Shown here piece by piece: positions 34,315 through 47,426 of a stretch of 64,000 nt of DNA; the stretch's first letter is position 1, and every line of letters starts with the position of its first letter. Origin of the DNA: Paraburkholderia sacchari (GTDB lineage: Bacteria > Pseudomonadota > Gammaproteobacteria > Burkholderiales > Burkholderiaceae); assembly GCF_000785435.2 (NCBI RefSeq), contig NZ_JTDB02000002.1, forward strand, positions 124,001 through 188,000, read 5' to 3'. The notes below the pieces were generated by a model. The model did no database searches. It was not told the origin of the DNA and worked only from the letters and a program-made list of their open reading frames with translations. The position numbers were made by a program, and so were the translations under genes.

Positions 34315-35226
34315 ATGAGCGAAGCACCCCACGGAGCCCCGATCAAAACGCCCGGGCAGTTGATTGCCGCTGTCATCGCCGGGTTTGCCGTCCCCATCGT
34401 CATCATCATTCTGCTCGCCTATTACGTCGACAACACGACGCGCACCGGCGCGGGCACCGATGAACTCTCCACGCAGCAAGTCGCCGCGCGCATCGCGCCA
34501 ATAGCGCAGGTGTCAGTGCACGACGCCAATGCGCCGCGCGTCTACAAGACGGGCGAGCAGGTCTATCAGGCCGTCTGCGCCGCGTGTCACGCGAGCGGCG
34601 CGGCGGGCGCGCCCAAGTTCGGCAATTCGGGCGACTGGGCGCCGCGCATCTCCCAGGGCTTCGATACGCTCGTGAAAACGGCGCTCGCCGGCAAGGGCGC
34701 CATGCCCCCGCGCGGCGGCACGAGCCCTGACGATTACAGCGACTACGAAATCAGCCGCGCCATCGTCTACATGGCGAACCACGGCGGCGCGAATTTCCAG
34801 GATCCGCCGCAGCCCGCGCCGGCTGCGGCTCAAGGCGCGTCGGCGGCCGCCGGCGCTGCGCCAGCGTCAGGCGCCGATGCAGCAGCCAATGCGCAAGCCG
34901 CAGCAGCGGCGGCGGCAATCGCCGCCATCGGGAAGACCGCCTCCGCCGCACCGGCCGCAGGCGGCGCAGGCCAAAGCGCCGACGCCTCGCAGGCGGGCAA
35001 GGCGCTCTATCAGCAGGTCTGCCAGGCATGCCACGCGGCTGGCGTGCTCGGCGCGCCGAAGTTCGGCAACAAGGACGATTGGGCGCCGCGCTTGAAAGAT
35101 CCGATGGACAAAGTCTACGACTACGCGCTGCACGGCAAGGGCCAGATGCCGCCCAAGGGTGGCTCGAGCGCCTCCGACGCCGACGTGAAGGCCGCCGTCG
35201 ACTACATGGTGAGCGCGGCAAAATAA
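34315..35226 (+). CDS. Membrane-anchored diheme cytochrome c (c5-like)
   Basis: This 303-residue electron carrier has an N-terminal membrane anchor at about residues 15-37 and two homologous cytochrome c domains. The heme sites are CAACH at 88-92 and CQACH at 236-240, and both have the downstream GAPKFGN/DWAPR and MPP methionine-ligand motifs. An Ala-rich flexible linker of about 55 residues joins the domains, which look like an internal duplication. It faces the periplasm. I chose the ATG at 34315 because it gives the anchor its proper length, with GGGAG upstream. The partner oxidase is not in the window. Confidence 0.9.
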   Translation: MSEAPHGAPIKTPGQLIAAVIAGFAVPIVIIILLAYYVDNTTRTGAGTDELSTQQVAARIAPIAQVSVHDANAPRVYKTGEQVYQAVCAACHASGAAGAPKFGNSGDWAPRISQGFDTLVKTALAGKGAMPPRGGTSPDDYSDYEISRAIVYMANHGGANFQDPPQPAPAAAQGASAAAGAAPASGADAAANAQAAAAAAAIAAIGKTASAAPAAGGAGQSADASQAGKALYQQVCQACHAAGVLGAPKFGNKDDWAPRLKDPMDKVYDYALHGKGQMPPKGGSSASDADVKAAVDYMVSAAK

Positions 35227-35291
35227 GCGCAGCGTCGCCTGACTCCGCCGCCACGGCGGAGCGAGGCGCAAGCTGCATGGCACACAATGAC

Positions 35292-35323
35292 AAAGGGCTG
35301 CATCGCATCCGATGCAGCCCTTT
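35292..35323. terminator. Bidirectional terminator between the cytochrome and rep genes
   Basis: A 13-base perfect stem AAAGGGCTGCATC/GATGCAGCCCTTT with a 6-base loop lies between two convergent genes. Both strands have A/T tails within the stem ends. Confidence 0.85.
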
Positions 35324-35359
35324 CCATTTAACGGCGCGTAGCCGAAGAAGCCCGCGCGC

Positions 35360-37450
35360 TCAGCCCTTCTGCAGCAGCGCCTTCAGGCTCGCGAGCCGGT
35401 CCTTCGGCGACATCGGCGCTTCTTCCGCGGTGGGCGGCGGCGCGTCGTCGAGTCCCATCTCGGGGATGAAGCGCGACGCCTCGCACACCACGGTCTCGCG
35501 CGCCCGCTTGCGCTTCTTGCACCAGTTCAGATGCAGGCTGCGCTGCGCGCGCGTGATCGCCACGTACATGAGCCGGCGCTCTTCCTCGATGCGCGCGTCG
35601 TCGATCACGTCGTCCTCGGAGCCGCCACGGTGCGGCATGATCCCCTCTTCCACGCCCACCAGGAACACGTGCGGATACTCAAGGCCCTTCGACGCGTGCA
35701 CGGTCGAAAGGCGCACCGCGTCCGGGTCTTCCTCCTTGCCTTCGAGCATCGACATCAGCGCGACGGTCTGGATCAGGCCCATCAGGTTCTTGCCGGTGTC
35801 GGCGAGACCGTCGGCGTTGTCGTAGCCGGTGGCCTCGCTGTCCTCGCCGGGTTCCTGCTCGGGCTTCGTGCCCTTGCGCTTGAGCCATTCGAGGAATTCG
35901 AGCACGTTCTGCCACTTCGACTGCGCCTGGCGCTCGTCGAACGCGTCGTAGAGATACGCCTCGTAGTGGATCGCCTCCATGAGTTCGTCGAGCACGACTG
36001 TCGCCGGGTCTTTATGCGCGCGCTCGGCGAGGCGCTGCATGAAGTCGCAGAACACACGCATTGGCTCGACCTGGCGCGCCGAAAGCCGCGCCTCGATGCC
36101 GCCCATGTACACGGCCTCGAACAGCGACACCTTCGCCTGCCCCGCGAACGAGCCGAGCGCTTCGAGCGTGGTGTTGCCCACGCCACGGCGCGGCGTGGTG
36201 ATCGCGCGAATGAACGCGGGATCGTCGTCGTGGTTGGCGATCAGGCGCAGGTACGCGCAGATGTCCTTGATCTCGGCTTTATCGAAGAAAGACTGGCCGC
36301 CCGAGAGCACGTAGGGAATGCGCTCGCGGCGCAGCACCTGTTCGAAGATGCGCGCCTGGAAGTTGCCGCGATAAAGAATCGCGTAGTCGCGGAACTGCGC
36401 GCGGCGCTCGAACTTGTGGGCAGAGAGACGGAAGACTACCGATTCGGCTTCGTGCTCTTCGTCGTTACAGGGCGTGACCGTGATGGTGTCGCCCATGCCG
36501 TGCTCGGACCAGAGCTTCTTTTCAAAGAGCTTCGGGTTGTTCGCGATGACGTTGTTCGCCGCCGTGAGGATGCGCACGGTCGAGCGGTAGTTCTGCTCGA
36601 GCTTGATCACGTGCAGCTTCGGGTAGTCCTTGCCAAGCTGCGCGAGATTTTCGATCGTCGCGCCGCGCCAGCCGTAGATCGCCTGATCGTCGTCGCCCAC
36701 CGCCGTGAACGCGGCGCGCGGGCCGGCCAGCAGCTTGAGCAGCTCGTACTGGCAGGTGTTGGTGTCCTGGTACTCGTCGATCAGCAGATAGCGCAGCTTG
36801 TTTTGCCAGCGCTCGCGCACCTGCTCGTTCTTCGCGAACAGCTCGGTGGGCAGGCGGATCAGGTCGTCGAAATCGACGGCCTGGTAGGCGTGCAGCGTTG
36901 CCACGTAGTTGCGATAGACAATAGCGGCCTGGTGCTCGTCCTCGTTCGACGCGGTGGCGAGCGCCTCCTCGGGCATCACGAGGCCGTTCTTCCACAGCGA
37001 GATGATCGACTGGATCTTGCGGATGAAGCCCTTGTCGGTCGAGCCCACCTGCTCCTGGATCATGGAGAAGCAGTCGTCGGAGTCCATGATCGAGAACTGG
37101 GGCTTCAGGCCCAGGTGCTCGGCTTCCTGGCGCAGGATCTGCACGCCCAGCGAGTGGAACGTGCAAACCGTCAACTGGTTGGTCGGCACCTTGCGGCCTT
37201 CCTTGCCGGGCGTGGTGAGCGTCTTGCCTTCGAGCAGCTTGCCCACGCGTTCGCGCATTTCGGCGGCGGCTTTGTTGGTGAAGGTAACGGCCGCGATATG
37301 GCGCGGCTCGAAGCCTTTCGCTTCGATCAGGTGCGCGATCTTCTGCGTGATCACACGCGTCTTGCCGCTGCCCGCGCCGGCGAGCACGAGACAGGGACCG
37401 TCGAGATAGCGCACCGCTTCGCTTTGAGCGGGATTCAGGCCTGCGGACAT
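35360..37450 (-). CDS. rep: ATP-dependent DNA helicase Rep (UvrD/Rep superfamily 1)
   Basis: Rep is a 3'-5' DNA helicase that helps replication forks. The 696-residue protein has Walker A AGAGSGKT at 24-31, motif Ia TFTNKAAAEMRERV, motif II LIDEYQDTN, motif III GDDDQAIYGWRGA, motif IV QNYRS, motif V LSTVHASKGLE and motif VI YVAITRAQ. The N-terminus NPAQSEAVRYLDGPCLVLAG and ARHIAAVTFTNKAA-like block fit Rep better than UvrD. The C-terminal tail is short. It is convergent with the cytochrome gene. Confidence 0.9.
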   Translation of the reverse strand: MSAGLNPAQSEAVRYLDGPCLVLAGAGSGKTRVITQKIAHLIEAKGFEPRHIAAVTFTNKAAAEMRERVGKLLEGKTLTTPGKEGRKVPTNQLTVCTFHSLGVQILRQEAEHLGLKPQFSIMDSDDCFSMIQEQVGSTDKGFIRKIQSIISLWKNGLVMPEEALATASNEDEHQAAIVYRNYVATLHAYQAVDFDDLIRLPTELFAKNEQVRERWQNKLRYLLIDEYQDTNTCQYELLKLLAGPRAAFTAVGDDDQAIYGWRGATIENLAQLGKDYPKLHVIKLEQNYRSTVRILTAANNVIANNPKLFEKKLWSEHGMGDTITVTPCNDEEHEAESVVFRLSAHKFERRAQFRDYAILYRGNFQARIFEQVLRRERIPYVLSGGQSFFDKAEIKDICAYLRLIANHDDDPAFIRAITTPRRGVGNTTLEALGSFAGQAKVSLFEAVYMGGIEARLSARQVEPMRVFCDFMQRLAERAHKDPATVVLDELMEAIHYEAYLYDAFDERQAQSKWQNVLEFLEWLKRKGTKPEQEPGEDSEATGYDNADGLADTGKNLMGLIQTVALMSMLEGKEEDPDAVRLSTVHASKGLEYPHVFLVGVEEGIMPHRGGSEDDVIDDARIEEERRLMYVAITRAQRSLHLNWCKKRKRARETVVCEASRFIPEMGLDDAPPPTAEEAPMSPKDRLASLKALLQKG

Positions 37451-37761
37451 CGTTGCTGGATTGGAAAAACGGGTGGTAAGGCTGGGAGGCGTGCGGCTCT
37501 TTCTGGCGCTGCGGCTTCAGGCGATGGGCCTTCAAAGCGCGCGGCAATCCGCACGGCGCGAGGCACGCGCAACAACGCTGCGGCCTCTCACGCGAGAGGT
37601 GCGATGTTAACACGAGGCGGCTTCACATCGATGCAGCGCCGATGCGGCCCCGATGCCGTTCACACGCCGCCCCTGCAACGCGTGCCACAATAACGGGCTC
37701 CCGCCACCCCCGGCGACGGTTCGCGCCGCGCCGCTTCATTGCTGGAAAGAGGACGCGCTTC
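37451..37761. other. 311-base divergent intergenic region
   Basis: This region separates rep (leftward) from the oxidoreductase (rightward). No gene, clear promoter pair or notable repeat was seen; codon-like periodicity in it is the usual high-GC background. Confidence 0.5.
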
Positions 37762-38811
37762 ATGACTGCCCCCCTGCAAATCGGCCTGATGGGCTATGGC
37801 TTCGCCGGCCAGACCTTCCACGCTCCCGTAATCGCCCATAGCGGCGCCGCCACGCTTGCCGCCATCGCGACGAGCCAGGCCGAGCGCGCGCAAGCCGATT
37901 ACCCGGACGCCGCGATCGTCCCCGATCTCGACGCCCTGCTCTCGCTCGACGCCATCGAATGCGTGGTGATCGCCACGCCCAACGACACGCACTACGAGCT
38001 CGCGCGCCGCACGCTGGAGCGCGGCAAGCATGTGCTCGTGGACAAGCCGGTCACGCTCAGCGCCGAGGAAGCACACACGCTCGCGGCCATCGCGAAGCAG
38101 CGCGGCCTCGTGTTCGCGCCGTTCCACAACCGCCGCTGGGACGGCGATTTCCTCACCGTGCGCGAGCTGCTCGCGAACGGCGCACTCGGGCGCGTCACGC
38201 ACTTCGAGTCGCATTTCGACCGCTTCCGCCCGCAGGTGCGCCAGCGCTGGCGCGAGGACGCCACGCGCGGCGGCGGCCTGCTCTACGATCTCGGGCCGCA
38301 TCTGATCGACCAGGCGCTCGCGCTGTTCGGCGCACCCGAGGCGGTCACGGCGTTCGTCCACACGCGGCGCGAGCACGCCAGCGCGCCCGACTACGCGCAC
38401 CTCGTGCTGCGCTACGCCGGCCATGACGCCGTGCTCCATGCGAGCGCGCTGGCCGCATTCTCGCCGCGCTTCGTGATTCACGGCACGCGTGGCAGCTACC
38501 TGAAGAACGGGCTCGATACACAGGAAGACCAGTTGAAGGCGGGGCTGCGTCCAGGGCAGCCGGGCTTCGGTGACGGCAACGAAGCGGGCCGCCTGCACAC
38601 ACTCGCCGATGACGGCACGGAAGCCGAGCGCACCGTGCCCAACGCCGCCGGCAATTACGCCGATCTCTATCGCGCGCTCGCCGCCGCGATCCGCAATGGC
38701 GAGCCGTTCCCGGTGAGCCCGCAGGACGCCGTCGACGTGATGAGCATCATCGAGATCGCCGCGCAAAGCGCCGCCGAAGGCCGCACGATTGCGTTCGCGC
38801 GCGCGGCCTGA
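37762..38811 (+). CDS. Gfo/Idh/MocA family oxidoreductase
   Basis: This 349-residue NAD(P)-dependent oxidoreductase has an N-terminal Rossmann fold (LQIGLMGYGFAGQTFHAPVI, GYGFAG dinucleotide loop), the family motif EKP-type VDKPVTLS in which Lys is the catalytic residue, and the C-terminal alpha/beta domain with GGGLLYDLGPHLIDQAL including the conserved Asp and His. It resembles the YdgJ/YhhX-type subgroup. Substrate unknown, probably a sugar or inositol derivative. AGAGGA lies 8 bases upstream of the ATG. Confidence 0.92.
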   Translation: MTAPLQIGLMGYGFAGQTFHAPVIAHSGAATLAAIATSQAERAQADYPDAAIVPDLDALLSLDAIECVVIATPNDTHYELARRTLERGKHVLVDKPVTLSAEEAHTLAAIAKQRGLVFAPFHNRRWDGDFLTVRELLANGALGRVTHFESHFDRFRPQVRQRWREDATRGGGLLYDLGPHLIDQALALFGAPEAVTAFVHTRREHASAPDYAHLVLRYAGHDAVLHASALAAFSPRFVIHGTRGSYLKNGLDTQEDQLKAGLRPGQPGFGDGNEAGRLHTLADDGTEAERTVPNAAGNYADLYRALAAAIRNGEPFPVSPQDAVDVMSIIEIAAQSAAEGRTIAFARAA

Positions 38812-38981
38812 GCCGACCGCCCCGCACCTTGCATTCGCCCGACGCGGCTGAAAGGTCTGAACAAATCGTTACAAGTGCGCGCCGTTCCCGGGTCATCGGG
38901 CGGCGCGCGCGGCACGTTTGCGGATGTACGACACAAAAAATGCAGCAACAACGACGAGAAGCTGCAAAAAGGAGAGTCTCA

Positions 38982-39362
38982 ATGACCCGTTTGAACCGTG
39001 CCATCCGCTACGCCGCCGCCGGCGCGCTCATCTCGACGCTCGCCGCGTGCGTGGTCAACCAGCCCGCCCCGCGCCCCACCGTGGTGGTCGCCCCGAATCC
39101 CAGCCCGAACCCACACGAGGTGGCCGTGGAGCGCCTCCACCAGATCGACGGACGCCTCGACAATCTGGGCCGCCGCATCGATGCGCGCGTGAATCAGGGC
39201 TATTATCCGCCGCCCCAGGGCGCCGCGCTCCATCACCGCCTCGACACGATCCGCGGCGAAGCGCACGACATGGCGAGCCAGCACGGCGGCGGCATCTCCG
39301 CCGACGAGCAGCATGTGCTGAACCAGGAACTGGATACGGCGGCGCGCGCGATCGGAGAGTAA
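38982..39362 (+). CDS. Small predicted lipoprotein
   Basis: This 126-residue protein has a lipoprotein signal ending in ISTLAAC (cysteine near residue 23), a Pro/Val-rich stretch, then a helical region (VERLHQIDGRLDNLGRRIDARVNQGYYPP) and a second helix (LNQELDTAARAIGE). I do not recognise a named function. The ribosome site AAAAGGAG 8 bases before the ATG is excellent. Outer-membrane localization is likely because the residue after Cys is Val rather than Asp. Confidence 0.8.
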   Translation: MTRLNRAIRYAAAGALISTLAACVVNQPAPRPTVVVAPNPSPNPHEVAVERLHQIDGRLDNLGRRIDARVNQGYYPPPQGAALHHRLDTIRGEAHDMASQHGGGISADEQHVLNQELDTAARAIGE

Positions 39363-39446
39363 TCCGGGACATTCGGCACATCAAGCGGCGCGCTGTGCAG
39401 CAAACTGCAGCAAACCGCACGCCGCCTGCCCCCGATTTTTTCCGCA

Positions 39447-39476
39447 TTGACACACCTGCCAAGCGTCGCGCACAAT
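39447..39476 (+). promoter_or_regulatory. Sigma-70-type promoter of the glycine riboswitch-gcv operon
   Basis: TTGACA at 39447 and CACAAT at 39471 are 18 bases apart. Transcription would start near 39484, right where the first glycine aptamer begins. Confidence 0.7.
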
Positions 39477-39483
39477 CGCTCCG

Positions 39484-39776
39484 CGCGCCGGGAGAGCGCG
39501 CCGTTTGTCGCACCCTGCCATCGAGCGGGTGCAATGCGCGGCGCCGCCGAAGGGGCAACCCACAAACTCTCAGGCAAAAGGACCGTGCGCGCCGGACCGC
39601 TGAATCACCCGCCTCGCGTTGATGCGCAGCGCGGCTTTCAGGTCCGCAACTCTGGAGAGCGGCAGTAGAACGGCGGCGGATCACCCCGCGCGTTCAGGCT
39701 GCCCACCGAAGGGGCGCGCGCCGTCAAGCATCATTAGCCCGGCGCAATCTCTCAGGTATCGAGGACAGAGGGGCCA
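39484..39776 (+). promoter_or_regulatory. Tandem glycine riboswitch
   Basis: Two glycine aptamers lie in tandem. The first (about 39484-39596) has GGGAGAGCG, GCCGAAGGGGCAA and AACTCTCAGGCAAAAGGACCG. The second (about 39646-39776) has CTGGAGAGCGG, ACCGAAGGGGCG and ATCTCTCAGGTATCGAGGACAGA. These are the conserved blocks of the gcvT motif. It precedes gcvT and a terminator hairpin, so glycine binding is expected to allow read-through into gcvT-gcvH-gcvP. The linker between the aptamers is longer than average. Confidence 0.93.
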
Positions 39777-39830
39777 TGCAAGAACCGACCCCAGGCATTG
39801 GGCCTGTGGCGTTTCCTGCATGGCCTTTTT
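39772..39830 (+). terminator. Riboswitch-controlled intrinsic terminator
   Basis: GGCCATGCA at 39772 pairs perfectly with TGCATGGCC ending at 39825, enclosing an inner CCAGGC/GCCTG-type hairpin, and TTTTT follows. It lies directly after aptamer 2, whose 3' end it overlaps, as an expression platform should, and 37 bases before the gcvT start. Confidence 0.85.
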
Positions 39831-39867
39831 CGTTTTCGCGCGATTTATCGTGACCGCCTGAGGCCCC

Positions 39868-40986
39868 ATGACCGAACTCAAACGCACCCCGCTGAACGAC
39901 TCGCACCGCGCGCTCAATGCCCGCATGGTCGACTTCGGCGGCTGGGACATGCCCGTCAACTACGGCTCGCAGATCGACGAGCATCGCGCCGTGCGCACCG
40001 ATGCCGGCATGTTCGACGTCTCGCACATGTGCGTCGTCGACTTCTCGGGCGCGAAGGCGCGCGAGTTCTTTTCGCGCGCGCTCGCCAACAACGTCGCCAA
40101 GCTCACGACGCCGGGCAAGGCGCTCTACTCGTGCATGCTGAACCCCGAAGGCGGCGTGATCGACGACCTGATCGTCTATTACTTCGCCGACGACCAGTTC
40201 CGCACCGTGGTCAACGCGGGCACCGCCGAAAAAGACATCGCCTGGTTCGAGAAGCTCAACGCCGAAGGCGGCTTCGGCCTCACCATCACGCCGCGCCGCG
40301 ATCTCGCGATCGTCGCCGTGCAGGGCCCGAACGCGCGCGATAAGGTCTGGCAAGTCGCGCCGTCGTCGCGCAGCGCCACCGAAATCCTCAAGCCCTTCAA
40401 CGCCGCGAAGATCGAAGCCTCGCCGTTTGGCGAGCTGATGGTCGCGCGCACCGGCTACACCGGCGAAGACGGCTTCGAAGTCGTGCTGCCCGCCGCCGCC
40501 GTGGGTGAGTTCTGGGACGCCCTGCAGCGCCAGGGCGTGAAGCCCTGCGGCCTCGGCGCGCGCGACACGCTGCGCCTCGAAGCGGGCATGAACCTCTACG
40601 GCCAGGACATGGACGAGACCGTCTCGCCGCTCGACGCGGGCCTCGCCTGGACCGTCGACATGAAGGAGCCGCGCGACTTCGTCGGCCGGCCCGTGCTCGA
40701 AGCCAACGGCTCGCGCATGGCCTTCGTCGGCCTGATCCTGCAAAAGGAAAACGGCAAGGCCGGCGGCGTGCTGCGCGCGCACCAGAAAGTACAAACGCCG
40801 CAGGGCGAAGGCGAAATCACGAGCGGCACCTTCTCGCCCACGATGCAGGAATCGATCGCCTTCGCGCGCGTGCCCCAGGGCGTGCAGCCGGGCGACGTCG
40901 TGCAGGTGTTGATCCGCGACAAGGCCCTGCCTGCAAGCGTGGTAAAACTGCCCTTCGTGCGCAACGGCAAGGTGCTCGCCGCCTGA
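39868..40986 (+). CDS. gcvT: Aminomethyltransferase, glycine cleavage T protein
   Basis: GcvT takes the aminomethyl group from lipoylated H protein, passes the methylene to tetrahydrofolate and frees ammonia. The 372-residue protein has the start [30 protein letters not shown], the folate-site Asp region DVSHM, and the motifs YTGEDGFE and [14 protein letters not shown]. It is the first gene of the gcv operon, under the glycine riboswitch. Confidence 0.97.
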   Translation: MTELKRTPLNDSHRALNARMVDFGGWDMPVNYGSQIDEHRAVRTDAGMFDVSHMCVVDFSGAKAREFFSRALANNVAKLTTPGKALYSCMLNPEGGVIDDLIVYYFADDQFRTVVNAGTAEKDIAWFEKLNAEGGFGLTITPRRDLAIVAVQGPNARDKVWQVAPSSRSATEILKPFNAAKIEASPFGELMVARTGYTGEDGFEVVLPAAAVGEFWDALQRQGVKPCGLGARDTLRLEAGMNLYGQDMDETVSPLDAGLAWTVDMKEPRDFVGRPVLEANGSRMAFVGLILQKENGKAGGVLRAHQKVQTPQGEGEITSGTFSPTMQESIAFARVPQGVQPGDVVQVLIRDKALPASVVKLPFVRNGKVLAA

Positions 40987-41044
40987 TTCGCGCCACGCAC
41001 GCCCCCCCTTTCAAGCCATAACGAACCACGCACTGGAGCAACCC

Positions 41045-41425
41045 ATGAGCATCCCGGCCGATCTGAAATACACCGAATCGCACGAATGGATCCGCACCGA
41101 AGCCGACGGCACGCTGACCGTCGGCATCACCGACCACGCGCAGGAAGCGCTCGGCGACATCGTCTTCCTCGAGTTGCCTGATGCAGGCCGCGCGGTCGCC
41201 GCCGGCGACGCCGTTGCCGTGATCGAGTCGGTCAAGGCCGCCTCGGACATCTACGCGCCGGTCGCGGGCGAGATCATCGAATCGAATTCGGCGCTCGTCG
41301 ACACGCCGGACCAGGTGAACGGCGCCCCGTACGAGTCGTGGCTCTTCAAGATCAAGCCGGCCGACGGCGCCAAGCTCGACGCGCTGATCGACGCCGCCGC
41401 GTACGAAAAGGCCATCGGCGCCTGA
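41045..41425 (+). CDS. gcvH: Glycine cleavage H protein
   Basis: GcvH carries the lipoyl arm that shuttles intermediates among the P, T and L proteins. The 126-residue protein has the lipoyl-lysine Lys64 in [18 protein letters not shown] and the start [11 protein letters not shown]. It lies 58 bases after gcvT. The L protein (dihydrolipoamide dehydrogenase) is not in the window and is normally shared with other complexes. Confidence 0.97.
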   Translation: MSIPADLKYTESHEWIRTEADGTLTVGITDHAQEALGDIVFLELPDAGRAVAAGDAVAVIESVKAASDIYAPVAGEIIESNSALVDTPDQVNGAPYESWLFKIKPADGAKLDALIDAAAYEKAIGA

Positions 41426-41522
41426 TCGGCAGCCCGGCAGGCAAACCCGTCTCAACCTCAACGGCGCAGCGGCACGCACTTCACCCGTGCCGCCCGCGCC
41501 GGTAGTAAAACCCGGAACCCCC

Positions 41523-44501
<2,979 letters not shown>

Positions 44502-44538
44502 AACGCGCCCGATCGCCCAGCCCATGCAGCACGTCCAG

Positions 44539-44574
44539 CCGCCGCGCGCTCCGCGAGGAGCCGCGGCGGTTTTT
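44539..44574 (+). terminator. Intrinsic terminator of the gcv operon
   Basis: The stem CCGCCGCG/CGCGGCGG, with a further partly paired loop, is followed by TTTTT, 38 bases after the gcvP stop. Confidence 0.88.
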
Positions 44575-44656
44575 GCACGCCGCACATTTGCCCCCGCAAA
44601 CTCGCGCCAAACCGTTAACATCACACACCTGTCAGCCTTGAACCAGGGAGTCGCGC

Positions 44657-45835
44657 ATGGCGCGGAAGGTGGGAACGGCCTTTGCCGGGCATGCCCCGGC
44701 GGCAACACAAGTCAGGCGGGCCGCGCGGGCCACGAGCGGTGCATCGGGCCAAAACGCGCGTGCATTCGTCACGGCCTGGCTGCTCGGCATGGGATTTGCG
44801 GGTCCGGGCGCAGCGAATCTCGCTCATGCGGCCATGAACTTCTGCGCGGCGCCCGCGCTGCAGACGAGCGAACGCACCAACGCGGATCCGGGCGTGAAAG
44901 CGCTCGTGGCCGAGGTGCAGGCTCACGTGAACGACGTGCCCCATCCGCTTGCGAAACTGCATACGGAAGGCACGCTCCCGCACGAGGGCATCTACGACCA
45001 GAGCGTGGAGGCCGAAAAGGAACTCGACCTGATGCGCAACGCGGCGCTCGCCTGGCGCGCAACGAGCGACGACCGCTACCTGAAGCTCGTCGACCGCTTC
45101 CTGTTCGCGTGGGTCACGACGTATCAGCCGAGCTTCAGCCCCATCGACGAAACGCACTTCGACGGGCTGATTCTCGCCTACGACATGACCGCGAGCGCGC
45201 TGCCCGTGAAAACGCGCAACGCCACCATGGTGTTCCTGAACAAGTTCGTGAACGGCTACATCAAGCAGGTGGACGAGCAACCGCGCCCGCTCACCGGCAC
45301 GTTCGCGAACAACTGGCAAAGCCACCGGGTCAAACTGATAGCGATGACGGCGTTCACGCTCGACAACCGCAAGCTGATTGCGGCGGCGCAGCGGCTGTTC
45401 ATCGAGCAGATTGGCAACAACGTCGCGCCCGACGGCGCGACGCTCGATTTCGCGGAACGCGATGCGCTGCATTACGTGACCTACGACCTGGAGCCGCTGG
45501 TGGCCGCCGCGCTCGCCGCGCGCCGCCACAACCGCAACTGGCTGCCCGAGCGCGGAACCAACGGCGCGACGCTCGCGGGCGCGCTGAACTGGCTCACGCC
45601 CTATGCAATGGGCGAGAAGATTCACGAGGAATTCGTGCATTCGAGCGTGCCGTTCGACGCCAAACGCCGCGAGGCCGGGTTGCCCGGCTACACCGGCGCC
45701 TGGGATCCGAAGAACGCCGCCGAGCTGTATCACCTGGCCGCCCGACTGGACGGCCGCTATACGCCAATCGCGCTGCATCTCGCGCCCACGCCGCCGGCGT
45801 GGCTGGCCGTCTGTCTGCCGTTGGCGGCGCGCTGA
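44657..45835 (+). CDS. Alginate lyase family protein, exported
   Basis: This 392-residue protein has a long basic N-terminus, then a signal segment (about residues 34-58, ending LAHA) and an alpha-toroid alginate-lyase domain. The block NNWQSHRVKL at about residue 217, and FAERDALHYVTYDLEPL, are typical of the AlgL/PL5-like superfamily. In Burkholderia such proteins are annotated as alginate lyase family, but activity on alginate is unproven and no alginate operon is present here. AGGGAG lies 6 bases before the ATG. It stands alone between the gcv terminator and sdaA. Confidence 0.82.
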   Translation: MARKVGTAFAGHAPAATQVRRAARATSGASGQNARAFVTAWLLGMGFAGPGAANLAHAAMNFCAAPALQTSERTNADPGVKALVAEVQAHVNDVPHPLAKLHTEGTLPHEGIYDQSVEAEKELDLMRNAALAWRATSDDRYLKLVDRFLFAWVTTYQPSFSPIDETHFDGLILAYDMTASALPVKTRNATMVFLNKFVNGYIKQVDEQPRPLTGTFANNWQSHRVKLIAMTAFTLDNRKLIAAAQRLFIEQIGNNVAPDGATLDFAERDALHYVTYDLEPLVAAALAARRHNRNWLPERGTNGATLAGALNWLTPYAMGEKIHEEFVHSSVPFDAKRREAGLPGYTGAWDPKNAAELYHLAARLDGRYTPIALHLAPTPPAWLAVCLPLAAR

Positions 45836-45930
45836 AAAGCGCGCCGTGGCGGCAGTGGGTGCGGCGGACAGCGAGACCAGACGCGCGCGGCACTCATTGA
45901 AACCGACTAGACGAAGCAGGAGCAGTACCC

Positions 45931-47319
<1,389 letters not shown>

Positions 47320-47426
47320 TGCGCGGGTTTCCGGCGTAGCCAGGACGTAACCCGAACGTAACCCGGACGCAATTCTCGATGCAATTCGGACGTACTCACA
47401 TAACGAACCAGGGAGACTTGACCGTC

